The translations under genes and the position numbers were made by a program. A stretch of DNA of 64,000 bases, taken from positions 12,729 through 76,728 of the forward strand of contig JASFBA010000021.1 of the NCBI GenBank assembly GCA_036172265.1, written 5' to 3'. This document shows, piece by piece, positions 55,376 through 63,571 of the stretch (within the stretch, counting starts at the first letter, position 1; each line of letters begins with the position of its first letter). This stretch comes from JASFBA01 sp036172265 (GTDB taxonomy: Bacteria > Chloroflexota > Chloroflexia > DTKN01). Under the pieces are notes generated by a model. That model was not told the origin of the DNA. It saw only the letters and a program-made list of their open reading frames with translations, and did no database searches.

Positions 55376-56918
55376 CTGTCTCCTCCCGATGGAAGAGAGC
55401 AATGGGTTCCCCTTCCTGGTAGACGGCCAGGTATTCCGGGGTGCTGCGTACCTCCACTTGCCGGCCGGCATGCTCCGGAGGTAGTGGTCCGTAGCGCGTG
55501 CGCTGGTAGAGGAGAGTCCCATCCGGAGAAACCTTTCGCTGCTCCGGCCGAGACGCCGCCAGGGCTGTCCAGACCTCCGGAGGAACCGGCATGGCCTCGT
55601 CTTCGGAGGGAATCCGGGCCTCCTTCGCCCCTGTTCCCCGGCGATAGGAGGCCAGAAGTTGCTCACCGTCGTAGAGGTAAACGCGCTGCGAGGTGGCGCG
55701 CAGGCGTACCATCTTCCCAATGTATTCCTGAGGGAGCGGTCCGTAAGCCACCTTCTGGTAGAGGATGGTGCCGTCCGGCCGAACCCGACGTTCCTCGGTA
55801 ACCGCCGAGGCCAATTCCGGATCCTGGACCAACACCGCCTCCTCCACCGAAGGCCCTTCTCCGGCCTTTACAGCCTCACCCTCCTCCAGAGCAGCGGAGA
55901 GGCTCTTGATATCGATCTTCCAGCCGGTCAGTCGGGCGGCTAGGCGGGCGTTCTGCCCCTCCTTGCCGATAGCCAGGGAAAGCGATTTATCCGGAACCAG
56001 CACGGTGGCGGTATGGCTTTCCTCATCAATGCGCACTTCCAAGACGGTGGCCGGGCTGATGGCGCTGGCAATAAAGGCCGCCGGGTCGGGGTTCCAGGGC
56101 AGCACGTCGATCTTTTCGCCGTTGAGGGCGTTGACGACGCTCTGGATGCGCACGCCCCGCTGGCCCACGCAGGAGCCGACCGGGTCTACACCGGGCTGCC
56201 GGGCCCGCACGGCCACCTTGCTGCGCACCCCGGGCTCCCGGGCCAGGGCCACGATCTCGACCGCGCCGCGCATCACCTCGGGCACTTCCATCTCGAAGAG
56301 GCGCTCGACCAACTTGGGATGGGAGCGGGAGACGATGATCTGCGGTCCATGCTTGTCGTCGCGGATCTCGGTGATATAGACCTGGAGGTGCTGGTTGATG
56401 CGGTAGCGTTCGTTAGGGATCTGTTCGCGTTCCGGCATAAAGAGTTCGGCCCGGTCGGCGCTCAGGTAGACGCCCTGGGGGGTAACCCGTCGGACGACGG
56501 CGCTGATCATCTCCCCAACCCGGCCGGCGAACTCGCCCAACACCTTGTTGCGCTCGGCCTCTCGAATGTGCTGTAGAAAGGTCTGCCGGGCCGTCTGGGC
56601 GGCAATGCGGCCAAAGTCCCTCGGCGTCGTCTCGATGGTGATTACCTCGCCGACCCGGACATTGGGCAAAAGGCGGCAGGCCTCGGCCAAGGAAATCTCC
56701 TCGCGGGGGTCTTCCACCTCCTCGACCACCCGCTTTTCGGCATAGACTCGGGCCGTCCCCGTGGCCGGATCTATGCGCACGGAGATGTTCTGCCCGCCGC
56801 CGAAACGTCGTTTATAGGCCGAGATCAGGGCCTGCTGGACCTTTTCGATGATCTCCTCCGGGGGGATTCCCCGCTCCGAGGAGATCTGGGCTACCGCCGC
56901 ATAGAACTCGCTTTTCAT
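55362..56918 (-). CDS. nusA: Transcription factor NusA with a duplicated C-terminal extension
   Basis: 518 residues from ATG 56918. The NusA N-terminal domain, S1 domain and two KH domains occupy about 1-345 (VGSCVGQRGVRIQSVVNAL; LAIGKEGQNARLAARLTGW). Two related units of about 53 residues follow, near 376-428 and 459-512. Each has the pattern RxVxPDGTxLYQxxxYGPLP, then G(K/R)xVxxRxT, VY and LxxFxR. They resemble the C-terminal beta-barrel of Mu/IS481-type transposases rather than the acidic AR repeats of E. coli NusA. NusA controls pausing, termination and antitermination. rimP, the usual upstream gene, is absent. Confidence 0.93.
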   Translation of the reverse strand: MKSEFYAAVAQISSERGIPPEEIIEKVQQALISAYKRRFGGGQNISVRIDPATGTARVYAEKRVVEEVEDPREEISLAEACRLLPNVRVGEVITIETTPRDFGRIAAQTARQTFLQHIREAERNKVLGEFAGRVGEMISAVVRRVTPQGVYLSADRAELFMPEREQIPNERYRINQHLQVYITEIRDDKHGPQIIVSRSHPKLVERLFEMEVPEVMRGAVEIVALAREPGVRSKVAVRARQPGVDPVGSCVGQRGVRIQSVVNALNGEKIDVLPWNPDPAAFIASAISPATVLEVRIDEESHTATVLVPDKSLSLAIGKEGQNARLAARLTGWKIDIKSLSAALEEGEAVKAGEGPSVEEAVLVQDPELASAVTEERRVRPDGTILYQKVAYGPLPQEYIGKMVRLRATSQRVYLYDGEQLLASYRRGTGAKEARIPSEDEAMPVPPEVWTALAASRPEQRKVSPDGTLLYQRTRYGPLPPEHAGRQVEVRSTPEYLAVYQEGEPIALFHREETGEEE

Positions 56919-56959
56919 CTCTACACCTGCTTGAGCCGTGCCTCTCCAGTAAAATAGAA

Positions 56960-56980
56960 AGTGGGGAGACCCCACTTTGG
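56960..56980 (-). promoter_or_regulatory. 5'-terminal hairpin of the nusA transcript
   Basis: AAAGTGGGG and CCCCACTTT form a perfect 9-bp stem with a TCT loop just downstream of the predicted start site, followed by CTATTTT. It could protect the 5' end or act as an attenuator in NusA autoregulation. Confidence 0.55.
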
Positions 56981-56987
56981 TATTGTA

Positions 56988-57016
56988 ATTATAGCACAGG
57001 CGGAAGCATTTTGCAA
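56988..57016 (-). promoter_or_regulatory. nusA-infB operon promoter
   Basis: On the minus strand TTGCAA (57016-57011) and TATAAT (56993-56988) have a 17-bp spacer. Confidence 0.7.
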
Positions 57017-57187
57017 ACCGGGTCGCAAACTTCGCCCGGTGGGGGTAGGGGCGAGTTCAGAACCCTCACTATTACCCATATCTTGGGACCGTGCGAGGGT
57101 GAAATAGCGCGGAGGGGTGAGGGGGAAGGGGATCCTGCGGCGAGGCCTCTTGTGCTCCCCCGTTGTAGAGGAGGGCTTCCCCTGCCC
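57017..57187 (+). other. Intergenic segment with a dispersed repeat fragment
   Basis: No coding signal. The phrase GGGTAGGGGCGAGTTCAGAACC near 57044 is related to the palindrome at 63297-63321. Confidence 0.4.
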
Positions 57188-57841
57188 CATAGGTATCTAA
57201 CGCTCCCTCACCCCCTCCTGACCTCCCCCATCCAGGGGGAGGGACCCCGGTCTCCTGCCCTGGGGCCAGGGGAGGGGGAAAGGCGACGCCGGCTGCCTTT
57301 CTCCCCCTCCTGACCTCCCCCATCCAGGGGGAGGGACCCCGGTCTCCTGCCCTGGGGCCAGGGGAGGGGGAAAGGCGACGCCGGCTGCCTTTCTCCCCCT
57401 CCTGACCTCCCCCATCCAGGGAGAGGGACCCCGGTCTCCTGCCCTGGGGCTAGGGAAGGGGAAAGGCGACGCCGTCTGCCCTTCACCCCTCCTGACCTCC
57501 CCCGTCCAGGGGGAGGGACCCCGGTCTCCTGCCCTGGGGCTAGGGAAGGGGAAAGGCGACGCCGGCTGCCCTTTTCCCCCTCCTGACCTCCCCCATCCAG
57601 GGAGAGGGACTCCGGTCTCCTGCCCTGGGGCTAGGGAAGGGGAAAGGCGACGCCGGCTGCCCTTCACCCCTCCTGACCTCCCCCATCCAGGGGGAGGGAC
57701 CCCGGTCTCTCGCCCCGGATGGGGGAGGGGGAAAGGCGACGCCGGCTGCCCTTTTCCCCCTCCTGACCTCCCCCATCCAGGGGGAGGGACTCCGGTCTCC
57801 TGCCTTCGGGGTAGGATGGTCATCGGCGAGATGGGCAAAGG
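57188..57841 (-). repeat. Tandem repeat element B (7 units of 90-92 bp)
   Basis: Units begin at 57215, 57307, 57399, 57489, 57580, 57670 and 57760. Each has CCTCCCCC/GGGGGAGG with a 5-nt loop and a GGCGACGCCGGC segment. The left end (CATAGGTATC) and the right end (57795-57841) match, inverted, the ends of element A at 29998-30325. Confidence 0.88.
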
Positions 57842-58185
57842 AGAAGCAGGCCCGGTTCGCCGGGGCGTACCGTCGCTGCGCTCTGCTTGTCCCGCCTATC
57901 CTTGATACGCGTGGGGACGGGGTTACCCCGCCCTACTCGAACGGCCCGAAGCGGACGGTGGCAGTATGGTCTCTTGTGTGCCCGAGAATTGGGTAAAAGA
58001 CAGGGGTCAGAACCTGCTTCCCCAGAGACCTTTGGGGAAACCGCCGACAAAATGGCTTCCCGGTGAAGCACGAATGCGTATCAAGGACAACATAAGGTGG
58101 ATTTTCCGGTGTCCAGTTGCAAATGTAGGTGGCCGTCCCCTGGAAGGTTAGCCTTCAACGTGCTCCCCGGCAAGCGGATACCGTT
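57842..58185 (+). repeat. Intergenic region with dispersed repeat, copy 2
   Basis: 58034-58116 matches the reverse complement of 32852-32940, and its first 35 bp resemble 63415-63449. No coding signal is visible in the remainder. Confidence 0.6.
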
Positions 58186-61100
58186 CTATCGCCGGCCGGG
58201 CGGAAGGTGTACCCCCGACATACCCCGACTCACCACGGGCAGGAAAACCCGGTACACCTCCGGTGTTGGCGTAGGGGTGGGCGAAGGGCCGGGGGTGGGC
58301 GAAGGGGAAGGCGTCGGCGTGGATGTGGGGGTGGGCGAAGGGGAAGGCGTCGGCGTGGATGTGGGGGTGGGCGTAGGAGAAGGCGTCGGTGTAGGGGTGT
58401 GCACCAAGAAGCCGGCCACCCGGCACATCACTTCCTGACGGGAGGCAGCCGGGTAGATGGCCTCGAAAGGAAAGGCCAGGTGCACCAGGCGGTAGAAGCC
58501 GTTATACTCCACGCCGGCGTTCCCCCCCAGGCCGCCCTGGTAGACCAGGTTGACGGTGGAGCCGCCGGAGGGATTGATGCGATCGGGGTAGTCCACATCG
58601 TAGGTGCCGTGGGTGCCGTCGTCGAAGGAGATGGTGCCCAGGCCGGCGAAGATGCCCCCGGAGCCGGCCGCCTGGTAGGTCTGGGCATCATCGCTCACGT
58701 AATCGGCCTTGAGGTAGTTATTGTAAAAGTCCGGCCCGCCACCCTGATACTCCAGGTCCCAGCCGATCTCCGCCCCGCTCACAAAGAGCCGGCCGCCGCC
58801 GTTCAGAAAACTGCTCACCAGGATCTGTTCGGTGGCATCGAAGGTGTCATCAGCGGTGGATTCCTCGCCCAGAATCCAGTCCACCGTGCCATAGTCCGTT
58901 AGGGCCATATCGCCGACGATGACGGCTTCGTTGGAGGCAAAGTCGAAGGAGACGTTACAGGCATCCAGGGCCCGGCCATGCTGGACGGTGTAATCGTAGG
59001 TGTTCATCCGCTCCAGGTACATCCGGCCGATGACGCCGACGTAGGGAGTATCCTCGTAGATCAGGCCGTAACGGTCCAGTCGGTCGAAGCCGTCCACCAG
59101 GAGCGTCTGAGGGCGGGAACCGTCGGCAGTGGTGCGCACCGCCGCCGTAAGGCAGGGGAACGATTCGCCGCCCTCGTTCAAGGCGGTGATGCGGAAGAAG
59201 TAGAGCGTATTGGGCACAAGTCCCTCAACGGTGGCCTGGGTAGTGGTAAAGGTGCGGCCGTTGTCGAAGCCGTGTCCCTCCGTGCCTGTATAGACCTTGT
59301 ACCACTGCGCCGGGTCGCCCCAGGGGTCGCCGGATACAGGCTCATGCCAGGAAAGCGTCACCCGGCCGGGGCCGTCGTTTCGGGCCGTAACATAGCAGGG
59401 CGGCTCGGGGAGGAGATGGACGTGGATGCCGTCCCGGTCGGCAAAGTATTTGACGATGCCCTGATAGACGGCCCGGGCGGAAAGCCGGCGAAAGGCCGGC
59501 TCCTTAAGGTCCACGGCGTCGGCCGGGGTATCGTGGAAGGCGAGTTCGATGAGCACGCCGGGCATGGTGGAAAGTTCCCGCAGTTCGCCGAGGTTGGCCG
59601 AACGCCTTCCCCGGTCCACCCAGGAGGGATCCCAAAGGGCACGGATGTCGGTGATAATTTCATTATGGACAAAATATTGCAATTTGGCGCTTCCCGGCGT
59701 GGGCTCGGTATCGTGGATATAGGTTTCGGTACCGGTGGCCGTGCCGTTGCAATCGCCCACCGATCCGTTCGAGTGCCAGGAGATGTAGACGGCATCCTCG
59801 CCGGGCTCCTTCTCCCATTCAGAATAGAGCGGCCGGCAGACTACGTCGTTGGGGTAGACCTCGGGCGGCGCCCCCTGGTAAAGGGCCCAGGTCAAGCAGG
59901 CTTCCTCGTAGCGCGGCCGGTTGCTGGTGCCCCCGCCGTAGTCTATGCTGCCCATCCCCCCGCCGATGCGGACGGCATCGGCGATGATGGCTTGGCCCAC
60001 CTCCTCCGACTGATTGCTCAGGGTGATAGCGCCCGAGGTGCCGGCGGTGAAGTAATAGGTGCCCAGGTAGCGCCAGGTCAGGCCATGGACTTCCTGGTTC
60101 AGGCGCACCTCGGTCGTGCCGCCGGCGTGGTGGATGCGGTAGAGGACATCGGTAGCGCGGTTGGCGCCGTGGCGATACCAGACATAGACGCCGTAGTAGC
60201 CGTCCCGGGGGATGGTGGGATACCAAGTGGCGGTAGCCGTCTCGGTGGTGCTGGCCCAGGTGTAGCGGTAGGTGCCGCCGCCGTAGCCGGTGTAGGAACT
60301 GGTATACCAGATTCCCGTTTCCTGGTAGGAGGGTGGGCCGGGATCGTTGTCCACGATGATTTCGTCCCGATTCATATCCCGTTCGCGGACCGTCCAGACG
60401 TCGGCTCCGGCGTTCCAGAGGTAGCGGATAAGGAAATAGTCCACCGCCTCGGCGTTGGAGAGGTCTTCCACCAGGTCGCAGGTGTTGCCACGTTGGGTGG
60501 CCCAGCGGGTGCCGGTCCAGTACCAGCCGTGGCCGGCGCTGATGAAGATGGTCTTGCCGCTCAATGCCCCCTGGGGCTGGCCCTGGCCGTAGATAGGAGG
60601 CTGGCCCGCGATCGTCTTACGCTCCGGTGGGGCAGGGATGTCATCGGAGGGAGACATTTTCTGCACGTGAGGCAGGGAAGGTAGAAAGTCGGAGATGGGT
60701 CGGGCGCGGTAGGGAGGCCGGGGATCAGGGGTCAGGAGGTGGAAGTGGTGAAAACCCAGCGCCTCCAGGGTGCAGACGGTCTGGAGGACCATATCGTCGC
60801 TTCCCTGGAAAGTAAGGCCGCCCTGGAGGAAGGAGGCCGGTAGGGAAATAGTGAGGGTGATCTCGTCGTCTCGGGCTGCTAGGGAGAGGAGGGCGGTTTC
60901 TTCGGGAAAGGCGGAAGAGAAGCCACGGGCCTTTTCCTCTGGGGTGGGACCAGCCAGGAGTGTGGCGGCCAGGGTTCGGGCGGCTTCCTGGGGTTCGGAC
61001 GGGAGGGCTAGGGCGCGCTCCACCTGGGCCAGCTGGCCCTGCCGGAGGAGGCATATCCGGGGGCTGTCCGGCGGTGGAACCGGCGAAGGAGTAGGAGGTA

Positions 61101-61194
61101 GCGGTGAAGGGGTGGACTGAGCCCCTGGCAGCGGCCCCAGGACGCTCAAGCCGGCCAGAAGGAGGAAAAGCCGGTACAGGTAGGGCATCCGCAT
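58186..61194 (-). CDS. Secreted modular N-acetylmuramoyl-L-alanine amidase with GerMN domain
   Basis: 1002 residues from ATG 61194, with GGAG upstream and the promoter at 61220-61248. In order: signal peptide, Pro/Ser linker, GerMN-like domain (AARTLAATLLAGPTPEEKARG), Amidase_3 zinc hydrolase (FISAGHGWYW; WHSNG; LIELAFHD), which is split by a golvesin/Xly-like beta domain (GYYGVYVWYRHGAN; IIADAVRIGGG), then an Fn3 domain (VTLSWHEPV), a domain of about 230 residues (QTLLVDGFDRLDRYG; RLFVSGAEIG), a Thr-Pro repeat linker encoded at 58262-58400, and the tail VYRVFLPVVSRG. The zinc ligands appear intact. It probably cleaves peptidoglycan stem peptides or a related envelope polymer. Confidence 0.88.
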   Translation of the reverse strand: MRMPYLYRLFLLLAGLSVLGPLPGAQSTPSPLPPTPSPVPPPDSPRICLLRQGQLAQVERALALPSEPQEAARTLAATLLAGPTPEEKARGFSSAFPEETALLSLAARDDEITLTISLPASFLQGGLTFQGSDDMVLQTVCTLEALGFHHFHLLTPDPRPPYRARPISDFLPSLPHVQKMSPSDDIPAPPERKTIAGQPPIYGQGQPQGALSGKTIFISAGHGWYWTGTRWATQRGNTCDLVEDLSNAEAVDYFLIRYLWNAGADVWTVRERDMNRDEIIVDNDPGPPSYQETGIWYTSSYTGYGGGTYRYTWASTTETATATWYPTIPRDGYYGVYVWYRHGANRATDVLYRIHHAGGTTEVRLNQEVHGLTWRYLGTYYFTAGTSGAITLSNQSEEVGQAIIADAVRIGGGMGSIDYGGGTSNRPRYEEACLTWALYQGAPPEVYPNDVVCRPLYSEWEKEPGEDAVYISWHSNGSVGDCNGTATGTETYIHDTEPTPGSAKLQYFVHNEIITDIRALWDPSWVDRGRRSANLGELRELSTMPGVLIELAFHDTPADAVDLKEPAFRRLSARAVYQGIVKYFADRDGIHVHLLPEPPCYVTARNDGPGRVTLSWHEPVSGDPWGDPAQWYKVYTGTEGHGFDNGRTFTTTQATVEGLVPNTLYFFRITALNEGGESFPCLTAAVRTTADGSRPQTLLVDGFDRLDRYGLIYEDTPYVGVIGRMYLERMNTYDYTVQHGRALDACNVSFDFASNEAVIVGDMALTDYGTVDWILGEESTADDTFDATEQILVSSFLNGGGRLFVSGAEIGWDLEYQGGGPDFYNNYLKADYVSDDAQTYQAAGSGGIFAGLGTISFDDGTHGTYDVDYPDRINPSGGSTVNLVYQGGLGGNAGVEYNGFYRLVHLAFPFEAIYPAASRQEVMCRVAGFLVHTPTPTPSPTPTPTSTPTPSPSPTPTSTPTPSPSPTPGPSPTPTPTPEVYRVFLPVVSRGMSGVHLPPGRR

Positions 61195-61219
61195 CTCAAC
61201 TCTCCAGAGTGTGCAACGC

Positions 61220-61248
61220 CTTATAGCACATTTTCGGCCGGCCGTCAA
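61220..61248 (-). promoter_or_regulatory. Promoter for the amidase gene
   Basis: On the minus strand TTGACG (61248-61243) and TATAAG (61225-61220) have a 17-bp spacer. Confidence 0.65.
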
Positions 61249-61464
61249 ATCGGTTAGCGCGGGGGTTCTCCGAAGGTTGGCATCGTCAGGAAAGTTGCCC
61301 TACCAACAGTCGACAATTTCCGGAGCGTAGGGCGAGCGTCAGACAGGAGGAAGAACCGCATAGTACACTTTGCATTAGAAAGGTGGGTCCAAGATGGAGA
61401 AACCGGATCCAGGACGAATCAAGTATAATCACTCGGCTAGTTTTCTGCCGAAAGGAGGATTCCC

Positions 61465-63252
61465 ATGCGTATCAGCAAGGCACTGATCATCGGCTTGCTC
61501 CTGGTCCTGCCGGTGGTGGGTGTGCTGCTCGTCTCCCTCGTCATTCCCACCGCTTCCGGCATCGGAACGACGCCCGGCTCGACACCCCCGGCTACCATCG
61601 TTCCCTCTCCCACGTCCGGACCGGCCCCCTCTCCCACCTCAACGGACCGGCCCGGACCCACGCCCATCGGATGCGACGACCAAGCCGCCTTCGAGGGCGA
61701 CGTGACCGTCCCGGCGGGAAGCGTCTTTGCGCCGGGCGAAACCGTCGTCAAGACCTGGCGGGTACGGAACGACGGAGGTTGTACCTGGAATACCGATTAT
61801 GCCCTGGTCTTTGCCGGCGGCGACCGAATGGGCGGCCCACTGGAAGTCGCCCTTTCCGCCCCTGTTGCGCCGGGCGAAGAGGTGCTTCTCTCCGTTACCC
61901 TGACCGCGCCCGACAGCGGTGGCTTCTACGAAGGCCACTGGCTGCTGCGCAACGACCGGGGACGGCTCTTCGGTTTGGGAAAAGCCGGTCTACCGCTGGT
62001 CGTGCGTATCTTTGTCGAGCGGCCGGCCGTGCCGCCGACGGCCACCCCTGTCCCCACCCTCCCTCCCACGCCCACACCGGTGGTGGAAGGCAAACCTTGG
62101 CGAGGTGAGTACTATATCGGTTGCGACCTGGCCGGCACGCCGGTGCTGGTACGCGGCGAAGAGGCCGTTGACTTTGACTGGGGCCAGGGCGCACCGCACA
62201 GGAGCCTCCCATCCGACGGCTTCTCCGCCCGGTGGACGGGCACATTCGAGTTTCAGAAAGCCGACTATCGCTTCCACATCCTGGTAGATGATGGGGCTCG
62301 TCTCTGGGTGGATGGCCGGCTGGTCCTGGACGCCTGGTACGACGGAGAAGAGCGGGAGGCCGGCGGAGAAGCCTCCTTGGACGAAGGCCGGCATCACCTG
62401 AAGGTCGAATTCTATGAACGAAGCGGCCGGGCCCGGATCCACCTCTGGTGGGAAAAACTCCCCACCCCCACCTATCCCGACTGGAAAGGGATGTACTGGC
62501 CTGTACCCGATTTTCGCGGACGCCCGGACACGGTGCGCAACGACCGGAACATCGACTTCGACTGGGATATCGAGGCGCCGGACTTGGGTATGCCGACGGA
62601 CGAATTTTCCGTCCGCTGGACGCGCGAGGTCGAGTTCCGGGATGGGACTTACCGCTTCCACCTGAAGATGGACGACGGGGCGCGGGTATGGCTCGACGAC
62701 ACGCTCCTCGTAGACGAATGGCAGCCCGGCCCGCTGCGCGAGGTCACGTTCGACCGCGACCTGCGGGGGAAACACCGCCTCCGTGTGGAGTATGTAGATT
62801 GGAGCGGCCCGGCGCAGGTGCACTTCTGGTGGGAGCGCATCCCCTCCTCGGCCTTCCCCGATTGGAAGGGGGAGTACTTCAGCAATCCAGAACTGCGAGG
62901 AAACCCGCGCCTGGTCCGCAACGATGCTGCTATCGACTTCGACTGGGGCACAGATGCGGCCGGGGATGGCCTGCCGGCGGACAGGTTCTCTGTGCGCTGG
63001 ACGAGATGGGTGATTTTGGAGCCCGGCACCTACCGCTTCCGAGCCCGGGCAGACAACGGCATCCGGGTCTACCTGGACGGCCGGCTGCTGATCGAAGGAT
63101 GGGAGGGCGGCGAACGGCAGTTCGAGTACGTTGTCGAGCGCACGCTGGCCGGAGGACACGAGATCGTGGTGGAGTACTATGACAACGGCGGGCCAGCGCA
63201 GGTGCACTTTGAGTGGGAACGTATCGAGGGAAGCCATACACCTGGCCGGTAG
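61465..63252 (+). CDS. Secreted NBR1-Ig-like and triple PA14 domain protein
   Basis: 595 residues. A signal peptide or anchor (ALIIGLLLVLPVVGVLLVSL) is followed by a Thr/Pro-rich linker, an NBR1-type Ig domain (VTVPAGSVFAPGETVVKTWR; WNTDYALVF), a second Pro-rich linker, and three PA14 units at about residues 210-330, 335-460 and 465-590. Each PA14 has a WxGxYxxxxDLxG opening, FDWxxxAP, FSxRWT and DDGARxWxDxxLxxDxW; the third has DNGIRVYLDG. These domains bind glycans. No catalytic domain is seen. AAAGGAGGA precedes ATG 61465. A TATAAT at 61424-61429 lacks a good -35 partner. Confidence 0.88.
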   Translation: MRISKALIIGLLLVLPVVGVLLVSLVIPTASGIGTTPGSTPPATIVPSPTSGPAPSPTSTDRPGPTPIGCDDQAAFEGDVTVPAGSVFAPGETVVKTWRVRNDGGCTWNTDYALVFAGGDRMGGPLEVALSAPVAPGEEVLLSVTLTAPDSGGFYEGHWLLRNDRGRLFGLGKAGLPLVVRIFVERPAVPPTATPVPTLPPTPTPVVEGKPWRGEYYIGCDLAGTPVLVRGEEAVDFDWGQGAPHRSLPSDGFSARWTGTFEFQKADYRFHILVDDGARLWVDGRLVLDAWYDGEEREAGGEASLDEGRHHLKVEFYERSGRARIHLWWEKLPTPTYPDWKGMYWPVPDFRGRPDTVRNDRNIDFDWDIEAPDLGMPTDEFSVRWTREVEFRDGTYRFHLKMDDGARVWLDDTLLVDEWQPGPLREVTFDRDLRGKHRLRVEYVDWSGPAQVHFWWERIPSSAFPDWKGEYFSNPELRGNPRLVRNDAAIDFDWGTDAAGDGLPADRFSVRWTRWVILEPGTYRFRARADNGIRVYLDGRLLIEGWEGGERQFEYVVERTLAGGHEIVVEYYDNGGPAQVHFEWERIEGSHTPGR

Positions 63253-63296
63253 CCGGCTACTATAACCTGGGCTCTGGCGGATTTTCCCCGATGGGT

Positions 63297-63321
63297 AGGG
63301 GCGGGTTCAGAACCCGCCCCT
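63297..63321 (+). terminator. Palindrome downstream of the PA14 gene
   Basis: AGGGGCGGGTT and AACCCGCCCCT form an 11-bp perfect stem with a CAG loop. A short T-run (TACTTTTAAG) follows 7 nt later. It may be a terminator and is also a member of a dispersed repeat family. Confidence 0.5.
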
Positions 63322-63349
63322 CGGTACTTTTAAGTGGAAATCGTCGACC

Positions 63350-63449
63350 AGGCTCCGGCAAATTTCACCCGGTAGGAAGAAATATCTTCGGTGCTTCGCC
63401 CCGGCACCATCAAGTGGGGAAATCACCAACAAAATAGCGCCCCGGTGCC
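63350..63449 (+). repeat. Dispersed repeat, copy 3
   Basis: TGGGGAAATCACCAACAAAATAG and its surroundings resemble 58034-58068 and the reverse complement of 32920-33010. No coding signal. Confidence 0.5.
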
Positions 63450-63542
63450 CTAAGGAATGGCAACATGCCTTCGGGAATAGAAAGAATAGGGAATGGTTAA
63501 ATCTGAATGTGGCAGAAGTTATAAACCAATTCGAAATAGGTA

Positions 63543-63571
63543 TTGACAAATTCACGAAAGTGTGCTATAAT
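63543..63571 (+). promoter_or_regulatory. Strong consensus promoter reading out of the window
   Basis: Perfect TTGACA (63543-63548), a 17-bp spacer and TATAAT (63566-63571). No convincing gene starts before the right edge. Confidence 0.8.

Noticed and set aside
57197..57838. Arg/Pro/Gly-rich proteins in tandem array B, and similar ones at 30019-30433
   Set aside because: They are translations of the 90-bp repeat in several frames, with no start signals.
57188..57841. CRISPR array with a leader
   Set aside because: Units are 90-92 bp of nearly uniform sequence with no unique spacers, and no cas genes are present.
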